From Pseudomonadota bacterium (GTDB lineage Bacteria; Pseudomonadota; Alphaproteobacteria; Geminicoccales; Geminicoccaceae): DNA of 64,000 nt. The DNA is taken from positions 1-64,000 of the forward strand of contig JAUQQO010000044.1 in assembly GCA_030549795.1 (NCBI GenBank), read 5' to 3'. This document shows positions 8,579 through 17,084 of the stretch, piece after piece; position 1 is the first letter of the stretch; each line of letters opens with the position of its first letter. Below the pieces are notes generated by a model that searched no databases, was not told where the DNA came from, and saw only the letters and a program-made list of their open reading frames with translations. The position numbers and the translations under genes were made by a program.

Positions 8579-9624
8579 CGTTGGGGATCTGAGCTCGCGG
8601 GAATAAAGCGGCCGTCGGCGACCTCGGCGATCGCCACCCGACGGGCCTCGGCGGACGAGCGCTTGGCGGCTTCGAGCATGGCGATCGTCCAGATGTTGTC
8701 CTCGCCCCGTGTCTCCGCCGGTTGGCCTTTTTCGACCGCCGCTTGCAGGGCCATCAAAAGCGCGGTCGTGCCGCCGCGGGGATAGGACTCCTCGTCACCC
8801 GGCGGAACCGGCACGTTCTTGACCGGAAAGAACCAACGGCTTGTGCCGCGGCGCAAGAAGACCCAGCGGCGATTGGTCCAAATCGTACCCTTTTCCCCCT
8901 CGATGCGGATGGCGCAGGCATAGCGCGGGGCGCTCATCGTTCCTGTATAGCTCACTTGGATGGAGCCGAAGTCGATCTGGGCCTGGGTGGCATCGAAGCC
9001 CTCATAGTCCGACCAGGGTGCTCGCCAGGTCTTGACCGCGAGGCTGTGCGGACGGCCGAACCACATGCGCATCGAATCGAAGTGATGTACGGCGACCGCC
9101 TGCAGCTGCGGATAGTCGATGCGCGCGAGCCACGGGCCTTCGTTGGCAGCGCGCATCGCGCGATGATCGATGAAGATGCAATGGTCGATGCGGCCGATGC
9201 GTTCCTCTTCGAGGAGTTTTTTGACCGTGCGCTCTGCTGCCCAGAATCGGTATTGCTCCGCGACGATTACTTGGCGGCCGAGTTCCTGCGCGCGGGCGAG
9301 CACCCGCGCCGCCTCCGCCACCGTGGGCGTGAACGGCTTTTCCACCATGACGTGCAAGCCGCGTTCGAGGCAGGCAAGCGTCTGCTCGGCGTGCAGCCGA
9401 TCCGGGCTCGCGATCAAGGCGGCATCGGCTTCCACTTCTTCAAGCGCGCTCGCAAGATCGGTGAAGGTCTTACAGCCGGCCGGCAAAAGCGGCTTCGCTC
9501 TCTCCAGATTGGCGGCATCGGGCTCGACCACCGCCACGCACTCGGTACCCGGATAGGCTTTGAGATATTCGAGCCAATGGCGGCCGCGGATTCCCGTTCC
9601 GACCTGCACGACCTTGATGGTCAC
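8575..9624 (-). CDS. Gfo/Idh/MocA-family NAD(P)-dependent oxidoreductase
   Basis: A 349-residue protein with an N-terminal Rossmann motif (VGTGIRG, residues 8-14) and the family EKPF motif preceding the C-terminal alpha/beta substrate domain. Members oxidise or reduce sugars, inositols or sugar nucleotides. The start is a GTG that overlaps the preceding stop by four bases, and its own stop overlaps the next start by four, so it is translationally coupled on both sides to the two phosphatase-fold proteins. That context suggests a modified sugar as substrate. Confidence 0.88.
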   Translation of the reverse strand: MTIKVVQVGTGIRGRHWLEYLKAYPGTECVAVVEPDAANLERAKPLLPAGCKTFTDLASALEEVEADAALIASPDRLHAEQTLACLERGLHVMVEKPFTPTVAEAARVLARAQELGRQVIVAEQYRFWAAERTVKKLLEEERIGRIDHCIFIDHRAMRAANEGPWLARIDYPQLQAVAVHHFDSMRMWFGRPHSLAVKTWRAPWSDYEGFDATQAQIDFGSIQVSYTGTMSAPRYACAIRIEGEKGTIWTNRRWVFLRRGTSRWFFPVKNVPVPPGDEESYPRGGTTALLMALQAAVEKGQPAETRGEDNIWTIAMLEAAKRSSAEARRVAIAEVADGRFIPASSDPQR

Positions 9625-11168
9625 GAGCGCGCTCCTTCGAGATTACAAATCAAGCGCCAGGGACGGCCCTCGAGATGCGAGGGCGGATCGATGCCGAGGG
9701 CAGCGAGGACGGTTGGAGCGATATCCTCAACCCGCGCATCCCGCGGCAGCGCTCCCGGGTCGATCCCCGGGCCGGCCAAGAGCGCAAAGCCGGGGCCGGC
9801 GTGGGTTCCCGGCCGCGGATCGGGGAAGACGCCTTCCACCCGTCCGATCCGCGGGCTTTCGAGCGCACGGATCGGACGGTCGCTGTGCCAATGGACGACG
9901 AGATCGGGCAAATAGGCGCTCTTGGGCCCCGAGAGTTCGCGGTCAGCGCGCAGGACCCTCGCTACCGCCGGAGCGCCGGTGTCGGGATGACGCAGGGCCA
10001 GCAGTTCGTGCTCGAGTTCGTCGAGGAGGCTGGTGTAGGCGTCTTGGGGGACGATGCCGAGCGGCTCGCGACCGGCGAGATTGATGCGAATACAGCCTTC
10101 GAGATCGGTGATCAGACAATAAGCGCGGGTTTTCGACCAATCGATACTGGCGGTATCCACCCGATGGGCGAGCCGATCGCGCAGGCCACGCGGCAGTAAA
10201 TCAACGAGTTTCTTGCGCAGATCCTTGGGCAACAAGTCGCGCACGACTTTCACGGGATCGAAGCTCTTTGCGGGCGCGGCCTGCGCCACCCCGGGCCGGC
10301 TCAGATCGGAGGAGACAAGATAGCCCAAACGGGCGAGTACCTGCGGCAAGAGGTGCCAGCCGGCGCGATTGGGGCCGATCGCGTCGCCCGAGACGAGCAG
10401 GATCATCGTCTCGGGCCCGGCTGCTTCGAGGATCACGCCGAGGCAACGGTCGAGTGCTCGGTATACGCGGATGAGATGGGGTTGCTGCGCGGGGGGCTCG
10501 AGCGAACCGTCGTGAGGAGGGATCCAGCAGTAATGGGCGGCGGGATGGGTTTCATCGAGGCAGGTGACGAAGAGGTCCCACCGCCGCTGTTTCATGAGCC
10601 ACACGGTGGCGCGGGCACGAACCTCGAGCGCGGCCGCGAGTTTTTCCGCCATCTCATGCGGATCGAGGGGAGCAAAGCCGATGGCGTGGGCTTCGAGCCC
10701 GAGCGGATGGCGCCCGACCGAGCGGACGAGTTCCGCTAAGAGACCCGAGGGCAACGAGCGCGGGGTCAAATACTGGGCCCAGGTGCCCCATTCCAGGACG
10801 AGGTCGCCTGCAAAGCCCGGCTCCGGATGAACGTAGGGGGTATCGAACACGACGCAGCGGCGGCCGGCGGCGGCAGCGAGGGCCCAAAAGGTGGGCGCGC
10901 CATAGAGGCCGGGGGCGAAGCGGCGCCAGCCCTGCACCCCGGGCGCGGGCTGGAAGGTGAACCAGACACCATGGCGCGCTGGACCGACGCCTGTGTAGAG
11001 CGAGGGCAGGGCGGCGACATGCAGCAGCTCAGCTGGTGTGGAAAGCTCACCGAATCGTGCGCGGGCGAAGAGGCCGCGCAGATTGGGAAGTTCGCCGCTC
11101 TCCGCCCAGCTCCGCAGATAGCGGGCATCACCGAGCTCGAGCGCGAGGACGAGCACGTTCCGGTTCAC
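9621..11168 (-). CDS. Alkaline-phosphatase-superfamily protein, type I phosphodiesterase-like (second of a pair)
   Basis: I take the GTG at 11168, which overlaps the upstream stop by four bases, giving 515 residues; a longer reading frame upstream only repeats the neighbour's DNA. It shares the whole layout of the protein at 6998-8578: LHVAALPSLYTGVGPARHG, IRINLAGREPLGIV, PDLVVHW, GTHAGPG, and the terminal DIAPTVLAALGIDPP. Active-site positions are altered in the same way: LHVAAL where LTxPAW is expected, SGDA for SDHG, and the first metal Asp region reads LALEL. Two divergent copies in one operon suggest separate steps or a heteromeric complex. Substrate unknown. Confidence 0.75.
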   Translation of the reverse strand: MNRNVLVLALELGDARYLRSWAESGELPNLRGLFARARFGELSTPAELLHVAALPSLYTGVGPARHGVWFTFQPAPGVQGWRRFAPGLYGAPTFWALAAAAGRRCVVFDTPYVHPEPGFAGDLVLEWGTWAQYLTPRSLPSGLLAELVRSVGRHPLGLEAHAIGFAPLDPHEMAEKLAAALEVRARATVWLMKQRRWDLFVTCLDETHPAAHYCWIPPHDGSLEPPAQQPHLIRVYRALDRCLGVILEAAGPETMILLVSGDAIGPNRAGWHLLPQVLARLGYLVSSDLSRPGVAQAAPAKSFDPVKVVRDLLPKDLRKKLVDLLPRGLRDRLAHRVDTASIDWSKTRAYCLITDLEGCIRINLAGREPLGIVPQDAYTSLLDELEHELLALRHPDTGAPAVARVLRADRELSGPKSAYLPDLVVHWHSDRPIRALESPRIGRVEGVFPDPRPGTHAGPGFALLAGPGIDPGALPRDARVEDIAPTVLAALGIDPPSHLEGRPWRLICNLEGARS

Positions 11169-11596
11169 GTCCAGCCCCGCACGATCACGACCGAGCAGGC
11201 GACGATCGTCGCTGCGGCGGCCATGTTCACCCAAGCGGCGAGAGCGGCCGGGCGATGACCCCAGATCGCCTGGTAGAGGATCATCCAAAAAACGAGCCCA
11301 AGCTTAAGGGCAAGGAAAGCCCCATCGGGCCGATCGAGAAACGATAGGGTGATAAGATCGAGTGGCGAAATCCCGCGCAACCACACGAGATAGAGCCCGC
11401 TCGGTACGAGGATCGCAAGCGCCGGCCAGCCAAGCCCGCCCAAATAGCGCATGCGCTCGCGTAAAAACGTCGCTTCTTCGGGCGGTTCGACCGCTTTGAG
11501 CGCAGGCCCGGTGATGAGCGACCACACGAACATGTGGCCGATCCACAAGACGACCGCGAGCACATGGGCGGTTACGACGAGGTGATAGAGGCTCAC
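11165..11596 (-). CDS. Small four-helix membrane protein, CopD/DUF2269-like
   Basis: Starting from GTG at 11596, nine bases after the previous stop, gives 143 residues with about four hydrophobic helices and the motif TAHVLAVVLWIGHMFVW near the start, resembling CopD-type membrane proteins; the two His residues flanking the Trp could bind a metal or heme. A longer reading frame to 11671 exists but would overlap the neighbour. It overlaps the following phosphatase-fold gene by four bases (GTGA). The exact role is unknown. Confidence 0.65.
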   Translation of the reverse strand: MSLYHLVVTAHVLAVVLWIGHMFVWSLITGPALKAVEPPEEATFLRERMRYLGGLGWPALAILVPSGLYLVWLRGISPLDLITLSFLDRPDGAFLALKLGLVFWMILYQAIWGHRPAALAAWVNMAAAATIVACSVVIVRGWT

Positions 11597-11604
11597 AGCC
11601 GCCC

Positions 11605-12036
11605 TCAGCGCAACAGAGGAACCGACAAGACCACCGCGAGAAGCGCAAGCGGCAAGGCGCTGAGCGCCCAAGCAGGACGCGGCCTTTGAGCGAGGGCGGC
11701 GTGGACGGCGAAGAGCAGGATCACCGCGGCGAGTTTGAGCCAGAAGATGAGCCCCCGCGGTTCAAGTCCGCCGACAAGGCCGGCTAAGGTTCCGCTCGCA
11801 GCCGCTCCAAGGAGCAAGAGCCAACCGACCATCGGCAAGGGCAGGCGCCAGCGGTACGGAACGAAGACGTGCGGCCAGCGCGCCCGAGCCACCGTGCGGA
11901 GATGGCGTTCGACCTCTGCCGCATCGCGATCACGTCCGAGCGCGCGGGCCATAATGGCCCAAAACAAGCAATAGCCGACGACCAAGATGGCCATGAGGAT
12001 GTGGAAGAAGGCCGCGAGTTGCCAACGTCCCGTCAC
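11605..12036 (-). CDS. Small membrane protein paired with the CopD-like protein
   Basis: GTG at 12036 overlaps the upstream glycosyltransferase stop by four bases and gives 143 residues, the same length as its neighbour. About four hydrophobic helices; the first carries FFHILMAILVVGYCLFWAIM. Between helices 1 and 2 lies a charged loop rich in Arg. It resembles the companion protein in layout, so the two may form a heterodimer. No enzyme motif is recognised. Confidence 0.6.
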   Translation of the reverse strand: MTGRWQLAAFFHILMAILVVGYCLFWAIMARALGRDRDAAEVERHLRTVARARWPHVFVPYRWRLPLPMVGWLLLLGAAASGTLAGLVGGLEPRGLIFWLKLAAVILLFAVHAALAQRPRPAWALSALPLALLAVVLSVPLLR

Positions 12037-13310
12037 GATGTTCTCCCCACGGCCGAAAGCGCCCGTTCGCAGGCCATCAAATAGCCGCGCGCGGTATCGT
12101 CCCAGCTCGGTTGCGGATGGGCGAGGGCGGCACAACCCATAGCCGCGAGCCGCTCGCGTGACGGCAGCTCGGTAAGGAAACGCAGCCAAGATTCGCGGGA
12201 AAAGTCAATCAAGAATCCGAAGGCGCCATCGCCCAAAAGGGTGCGCATCCGCGCGCTCGGGCTGCCGGCTACGGCGCGACCGACGGCGAGATATTCGGGA
12301 ACCTTCATCGTCGCATAGCCGAGATCACCGGTCGCGAACGCGCGCGGCTCATAGGGCGCAAGACACAGGTCAGCGGCGGCGATCCACAAGGGCACGGTTT
12401 CGTGAGGGACGCGTCCGTGCAGGATCACCGCTCCATTCGCAGCCGCAGCTTTTTGCGCGTAGAGCACACCGCGCACACCGTCCCCCAAGACGTGCAGCTC
12501 GACTCCCGGCAACTTCAGGCTCGCCAACGCTTCGATCGGTCCATCGAGGGTGTGGGTCTCATCCAACACCCCGACATAGAGCATCACGAAGCGGTCCAAA
12601 GGGATCCCGAGCTGTGCTCGCGCGGTTGCCTGATCCAAGGGCTTAAAGAGGGCGCGATCGACACCGAGCGGCACCACCGCGATCCGCTCTGGGGCGAGGC
12701 CCCACACCCGAACCATAGCCTTTTTAAGCTCCTCGGTTTCTGCGAGCACCACCGGAAGACGCCGCAGTGCCGCACCGGCAAGGCTGCGGCCGAGTGCGAT
12801 GCGCAAGCGCTTGGCCAAGCCGGCATCGCGATGGCGCGCGGCGGAGGGTACGACATTTTCCACCGGCACGCCGGGAATTCCCAAGCGAAGTCCATAGGCA
12901 GAGAGAGAGCCCGAAAGGATCCAGCTCTTCTCGAGAAAGACGTCGAAGCGCGCGCGCGCCTCGCGCACGAAGCGGCGCAGACGCGCGAGATAGCGCGCGA
13001 ATTCGAGCGCGCTCATACCCCGCATGGCGGCATCGTCGACCACGCGATCCGGTCGGCGCTCGGGTTCGAGTTCGATGACGCGCATGTCATCGCCGAGGCC
13101 GTCGTCGAGCCGGTAGCGTACGGCGATGGTTACATCGGCGTAGGCAGCAAGCGCCCGCGACAGCGACAGCACGTTGCGTGACGGGCCGACGGTGGGAAGG
13201 AGTCCATGTCCCGGGACGAGATAGCAGATCCGCAACCGGGAACCGACCTGCCCCCGCCGGTGCGCAGGCGGCGTGGGCGTCGTCGTGGCTGCCCCCAGCG
13301 TAGGAGCCAT
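12033..13310 (-). CDS. Glycosyltransferase, GT4-like (GT-B fold)
   Basis: The ATG at 13310 with an AGAGGA ribosome-binding site, just after the preceding stop, gives 425 residues. After a low-complexity Thr/Pro head of about 25 residues comes the N-terminal Rossmann half (RICYLVPGHG...GPSRNVLSLSRAL) and the C-terminal half with VVPLGVDRALF, FVMLYVGVL and the donor-binding region leading to YATMKVPEYLAVGRAV, all usual for family 4 retaining glycosyltransferases. It acts next to a GT2 protein, so the pair probably builds a glycan or glycolipid. Sugar and acceptor are unknown. Confidence 0.85.
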   Translation of the reverse strand: MAPTLGAATTTPTPPAHRRGQVGSRLRICYLVPGHGLLPTVGPSRNVLSLSRALAAYADVTIAVRYRLDDGLGDDMRVIELEPERRPDRVVDDAAMRGMSALEFARYLARLRRFVREARARFDVFLEKSWILSGSLSAYGLRLGIPGVPVENVVPSAARHRDAGLAKRLRIALGRSLAGAALRRLPVVLAETEELKKAMVRVWGLAPERIAVVPLGVDRALFKPLDQATARAQLGIPLDRFVMLYVGVLDETHTLDGPIEALASLKLPGVELHVLGDGVRGVLYAQKAAAANGAVILHGRVPHETVPLWIAAADLCLAPYEPRAFATGDLGYATMKVPEYLAVGRAVAGSPSARMRTLLGDGAFGFLIDFSRESWLRFLTELPSRERLAAMGCAALAHPQPSWDDTARGYLMACERALSAVGRTS

Positions 13311-13315
13311 GTCCT

Positions 13316-14386
13316 CTAAATCCACCCCGCCGCGAGGCGCCACCAGCCGATCGCTACGGCATCGAGCAACCGTCGCATCAAGCGCTCGGCTGGGGTAGTG
13401 GTCAGCTCCGAGCGAAACGGCACCACTCCGCCGCACAAAACAGCGCGGTCCGGAAGCCGCCGTTTGGATTGGATGCGCCGCCTCTCGGCCAGGATGGTGC
13501 GGCGATGGGCGACAATCCAGCGCACAGCCGCCCACCACTCGCGAAGCCAGCCCTTCTTCGCCGCGATCAGCAGCTGACCGACTTCGAAAACAAGAAGGGC
13601 GGGCGAGAGCATGAGCAGCGTGCGGCCCGAATAGTTCTTGAGCAAGAGCAGCCACCGGTTGCGAATGAGGAGGTAAACACGTCGCGGCGTGTAGGTGCCA
13701 ACGGCGCGGATCGACAGTCCCTCCGCCCCGTCCCCGTGCAGGCACAACGCTTCGGGCACGGAGAGGATGTCGCGTCCCATCAGCCGCAAGCGCAAGCCGA
13801 AGTCGTGGTCTTCGGCATAGATGAAGAAATTAGGGTCGAAAGTCTCCCCATCGAGCCGTGAACGGGCGACCATGAAGGCGGCGCTCACCACGCCGTCGAC
13901 CGGACGCGTTGTGGCCTGTGCTTGCGCGCGCGGCAGATCTTGATGGTGCAGGATCATAAGGCCGAGGTAGTGGTTGTCGGCTCCATCGTACTGCACCACG
14001 TCGGGTCTATGGGCATAGAGGATGCGCGGTGCTGCAACCGCCGCGTTGGGATGCTCCCGAAGAGCGCGCAGGAGCAACGCGGCGCAGCCGGGCTCCGGTA
14101 CGACATCATTATCGATGAACAAGACGAACTCGCTCTCGGCAAGGGAAAGGCCGACGTTGCGAGCACGCCCGGGCCCGTCGTTGCGCTCGAGGCGCACGAC
14201 GCGCATCTCGGGGAAAAGTTCCCTGGCAAGTGCGAGGCTGTTGTCCTCGGAAGCGTTGTCGATCAGCAGCACTTCCGCGAACTCGTCGCGGATCCTGTGC
14301 ACAGCGGGCAAGGTGCGGGCAAGGTGCCGTGCTCCGTTGTAGTTGATGATGCACAGCGTCGGGCGCGTCGGTTCACACGTCGTCAC
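13316..14386 (-). CDS. Glycosyltransferase family 2
   Basis: GT-A fold enzyme starting PTLCIINYNGARHL, with IDNASEDNS and the metal-binding FIDNDVVPEPG (DxD-type) motif, and a C-terminal hydrophobic stretch (LLMLSPALLVFEVGQLLIA) suggesting membrane association. GTG at 14386 gives 356 residues; an upstream in-frame extension to 14497 adds a non-conserved head and is less likely. First gene of the minus-strand cluster running to asnB, six bases ahead of the GT4 start. Confidence 0.85.
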   Translation of the reverse strand: MTTCEPTRPTLCIINYNGARHLARTLPAVHRIRDEFAEVLLIDNASEDNSLALARELFPEMRVVRLERNDGPGRARNVGLSLAESEFVLFIDNDVVPEPGCAALLLRALREHPNAAVAAPRILYAHRPDVVQYDGADNHYLGLMILHHQDLPRAQAQATTRPVDGVVSAAFMVARSRLDGETFDPNFFIYAEDHDFGLRLRLMGRDILSVPEALCLHGDGAEGLSIRAVGTYTPRRVYLLIRNRWLLLLKNYSGRTLLMLSPALLVFEVGQLLIAAKKGWLREWWAAVRWIVAHRRTILAERRRIQSKRRLPDRAVLCGGVVPFRSELTTTPAERLMRRLLDAVAIGWWRLAAGWI

Positions 14387-14583
14387 GGCAGTTCCAGCAT
14401 TGAGCGCGAGCGCGAACCGCTCGACCCCGAAAGAGAACGAAAAGACGTATAGCCGAGTTCGCGCATGCCGGCTAGCGCCGCGCATCCTCCGGTACACAAT
14501 GGGTGCAGAGGAACATCGTCAGCAGCAGTGGCAGAGGTGCCGTCCCGCCGGCTAGACTCCCTGCAGAGTCTTGGGAGCGTCCG

Positions 14584-16047
14584 ATGCCGCACTCGCAGAC
14601 CGCCGTGTTCCGCCGCCTCGTGCGCGACCATATGGCCGCAGCACCGGTCGTCGTGCCGCTCGGCAGCACCGCTGCCGAAACCGTAGCGCAGATGTCGCGC
14701 AATCGTGCCTCGGCGGCGGTGGTGGTGGACGCAGATGGCACCATCTGTGGCATCCTCACCGAACAGGACGTGGTCCGCCGGATCGCCTGCCGACGCATCG
14801 GCGAGCAACCGATCGACGGGCTCATGACGCAACCGGTGCTCACCGTGCGCGCCGACGATCCGCTCTATCGCGCCATCGGCTTTATGCGTCGCAAGCGTCT
14901 GCGCCACATGCCGGTGGTCGACGACGGCGGACGGCTCGTGGGCATGCTGTTCCTGCACGACGCCTTGGGCTCGGCGATCGGCCCCTTGCTCGAGGAGATC
15001 GACCGTCTCACCCACGAGGACACGATGGAAGGGCTCGCGCAGGTGAAGGCGGCGCAGGTCGCGCTCGCGCGCCGACTCCTCGCCGATGAGGTCCCCGCTC
15101 CGGAGATCCAGGCCCTGGTTTCCGATATCAACAACGATCTCTATCGGCGCGTACTGGATCTGGTCGTTGCCGAGCTCGCAAGCGATGGATGGGGGCCGCC
15201 GCCCGTACCCTTCGCCGCCATCGTGATGGGCTCCGGCGGACGCCGCGAGAGCTACCTCTTCCCCGATCAGGACAACGGCTTCGTGCTCACCGATTATCCC
15301 GATGAAGCCCACGCCGCCATCGATCCGTGGTTCATCGAATGCGCCGAGCGCATGACCCGGGCTCTCGACCGGCTCGGTTTTCCTTTGTGCAAGGGCGGCG
15401 TAATGGCCACCAACCCGCTCTGGCGCAAGAGCTTATCGCAGTGGAAAGCACAGATTACGGGGTGGATGCGAAAAAAACAGGAAGCGATGCTCTTGTTTTG
15501 CGACATTTTCTTCGACTTTTTGCCGGTATGGGGAGAGCGTCGTCTCGCTGAAGATCTGCGCGAGTTCGTAACCGAGACGGTACCGAAAAACCCGATTTTT
15601 TTGCGCGAGATGTTCGGGATCCAAGCCGATCACCGCGCAGCGATCGGGCTCTTCAACCGATTCATTACCGAACGGCAAGACCCGGCGCATAAAGGGCACA
15701 TCAATTTGAAGCTCATGGGCACGCTCCCGCTCGCCGAGGCTGTGCGCCTTTGGGCTCTGCGCCATGGGGTGTCCGAGACGGGCACGCTTGCGCGGATCCA
15801 GGCATTGCAGGCGCGGGGCGAGATGACCGCCGATGAGGCCGATCGCTTGCGCGCCGCTTTCGTCTTCATCACCGGGCTGCAATTGCGTCAGCAGATCGCC
15901 GACTATGACGCGGGGCGGCCGGTCGGCAACTTCCTCGACCCCAAAACACTCACCGATCGCGAGCGCGAGACCCTTAAGAATGCGTTTCGTGCCATCAACG
16001 ACTTCCGCACCCGGCTCAAGAGCGAGCTCACCGGCACCTTGTTGTAG
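14584..16047 (+). CDS. CBS-domain protein with DUF294 nucleotidyltransferase-like domain
   Basis: From ATG 14584 the protein has 487 residues: a CBS pair (about residues 15-135, with GILTEQDVVRRIA and GMLFLHDALG), then a nucleotidyltransferase-like domain with GSGGRRESYLFPDQDN (about 220-235), then a helical C-terminal domain (DUF294 C-terminal). Family members are predicted signalling proteins often found with a DnaQ-like exonuclease and a transporter-histidine kinase controlling acetate or carbon use. Such genes lie 5 kb downstream in this window. No membrane segment is visible. Confidence 0.82.
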   Translation: MPHSQTAVFRRLVRDHMAAAPVVVPLGSTAAETVAQMSRNRASAAVVVDADGTICGILTEQDVVRRIACRRIGEQPIDGLMTQPVLTVRADDPLYRAIGFMRRKRLRHMPVVDDGGRLVGMLFLHDALGSAIGPLLEEIDRLTHEDTMEGLAQVKAAQVALARRLLADEVPAPEIQALVSDINNDLYRRVLDLVVAELASDGWGPPPVPFAAIVMGSGGRRESYLFPDQDNGFVLTDYPDEAHAAIDPWFIECAERMTRALDRLGFPLCKGGVMATNPLWRKSLSQWKAQITGWMRKKQEAMLLFCDIFFDFLPVWGERRLAEDLREFVTETVPKNPIFLREMFGIQADHRAAIGLFNRFITERQDPAHKGHINLKLMGTLPLAEAVRLWALRHGVSETGTLARIQALQARGEMTADEADRLRAAFVFITGLQLRQQIADYDAGRPVGNFLDPKTLTDRERETLKNAFRAINDFRTRLKSELTGTLL

Positions 16048-16191
16048 TAAGCGGCCGCAGTTGGTTCGGGATCCGGGTGGTGCGGGAGGACGGGTACGGG
16101 CAGCGAGATCCCCTTGCTCTCGCCGGCATCCAGTTCTCGGGCTAAGAGCGAACCGAGCGCGCGCTCAGGGCAACCGCGATTGGGGGGGGCG

Positions 16192-17073
16192 ATGTTCGAA
16201 GGGTTCGAGCGCCGCACGGTGCATCTCGAGGTGGGGGACTTCCCGGTCCTTCTAGGCGGCTCGGGCCCGCCGGTTCTGCTGCTTCACGGCTACCCGCAGA
16301 CCCATGTCATGTGGCGAAGCGTAGCTCCGGTACTCGCCCGGTTCGCGACTGTGGTGCTCACCGATCTGCGCGGCTACGGCCGGGCGCCCAAGCCTCCCGG
16401 CGATCCTAAGCATCGCGGTTATTCCAAGCGGGTGATGGCCGCCGACATGGCGGCGCTTATGAGCGCGCTCGGCTTTGCGCGCTTTGCGGTTGTGGGGCAC
16501 GACCGCGGCGGGCGCGTCGCCCATCGACTGGCGCTCGATCATCGCGAGCGGGTCGAGAAGCTCGCAGTCCTCGATATCGTGCCGACGCGAACCGTATTTT
16601 CATCCACCAGCCGCGAACTCGCGCTCGGTTATTTCCATTGGTTCTTCTTGGCCCAGCCGGCGCCGCTGCCGGAGCGGATGATCGGCGCCGATCCCGATTT
16701 CTGGCTCGAGACGGTGCTCGCGCGCTGGTCGGGAACACAAGACCTCGCGCCCTTCTCGGGGCCTGCGCTCGAAGCCTATCGCGCTGCGTTTCGCAATCCG
16801 GCCACTATCCATGCGAGTTGCGAAGACTATCGCGCGGCGGCGACGATCGATCTTGAAGACGACACCGCCGATGCCGATCAGCGGATCGTATGTCCTGTGC
16901 TCGTACTCTGGGGCGAAAAAGGGCTCATGCACCGTCTGTTCGACGTACTCGCGACTTGGCGGGAAAAAGCCACTGGTCCGATCGCCGGTCGCGCGCTCCC
17001 CTGCGGGCATTTCTTGCCCGAAGAACTGCCCGAGGGTACCGCAGCAGCGCTCGAGGAATTCCTCAAGGCATAA
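16192..17073 (+). CDS. Alpha/beta hydrolase of fluoroacetate/haloacetate dehalogenase type
   Basis: The ATG at 16192 gives 293 residues, the usual dehalogenase length. Compared with the known Rhodopseudomonas enzyme, every functional residue is present at matching spacing: nucleophile Asp104 with Arg105 and Arg108 (HDRGGR), Asp128, the halide-binding His149-Trp150, Tyr213 and the catalytic His273 (CGHFLPEE). Such enzymes hydrolyse fluoroacetate or chloroacetate to glycolate in the cytoplasm. Close homologues can have other substrates, so the activity is predicted only. It stands alone between a DUF294 gene and a convergent channel gene, 11 bases from the latter's stop. Confidence 0.8.
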   Translation: MFEGFERRTVHLEVGDFPVLLGGSGPPVLLLHGYPQTHVMWRSVAPVLARFATVVLTDLRGYGRAPKPPGDPKHRGYSKRVMAADMAALMSALGFARFAVVGHDRGGRVAHRLALDHRERVEKLAVLDIVPTRTVFSSTSRELALGYFHWFFLAQPAPLPERMIGADPDFWLETVLARWSGTQDLAPFSGPALEAYRAAFRNPATIHASCEDYRAAATIDLEDDTADADQRIVCPVLVLWGEKGLMHRLFDVLATWREKATGPIAGRALPCGHFLPEELPEGTAAALEEFLKA

Positions 17074-17084
17074 GATAAGATACC

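Noticed and set aside
14383-15312. Long minus-strand frame opposite the CBS-DUF294 gene
   Set aside because: The plus strand encodes recognisable CBS and DUF294 motifs; the antisense frame has none and arises from high GC.
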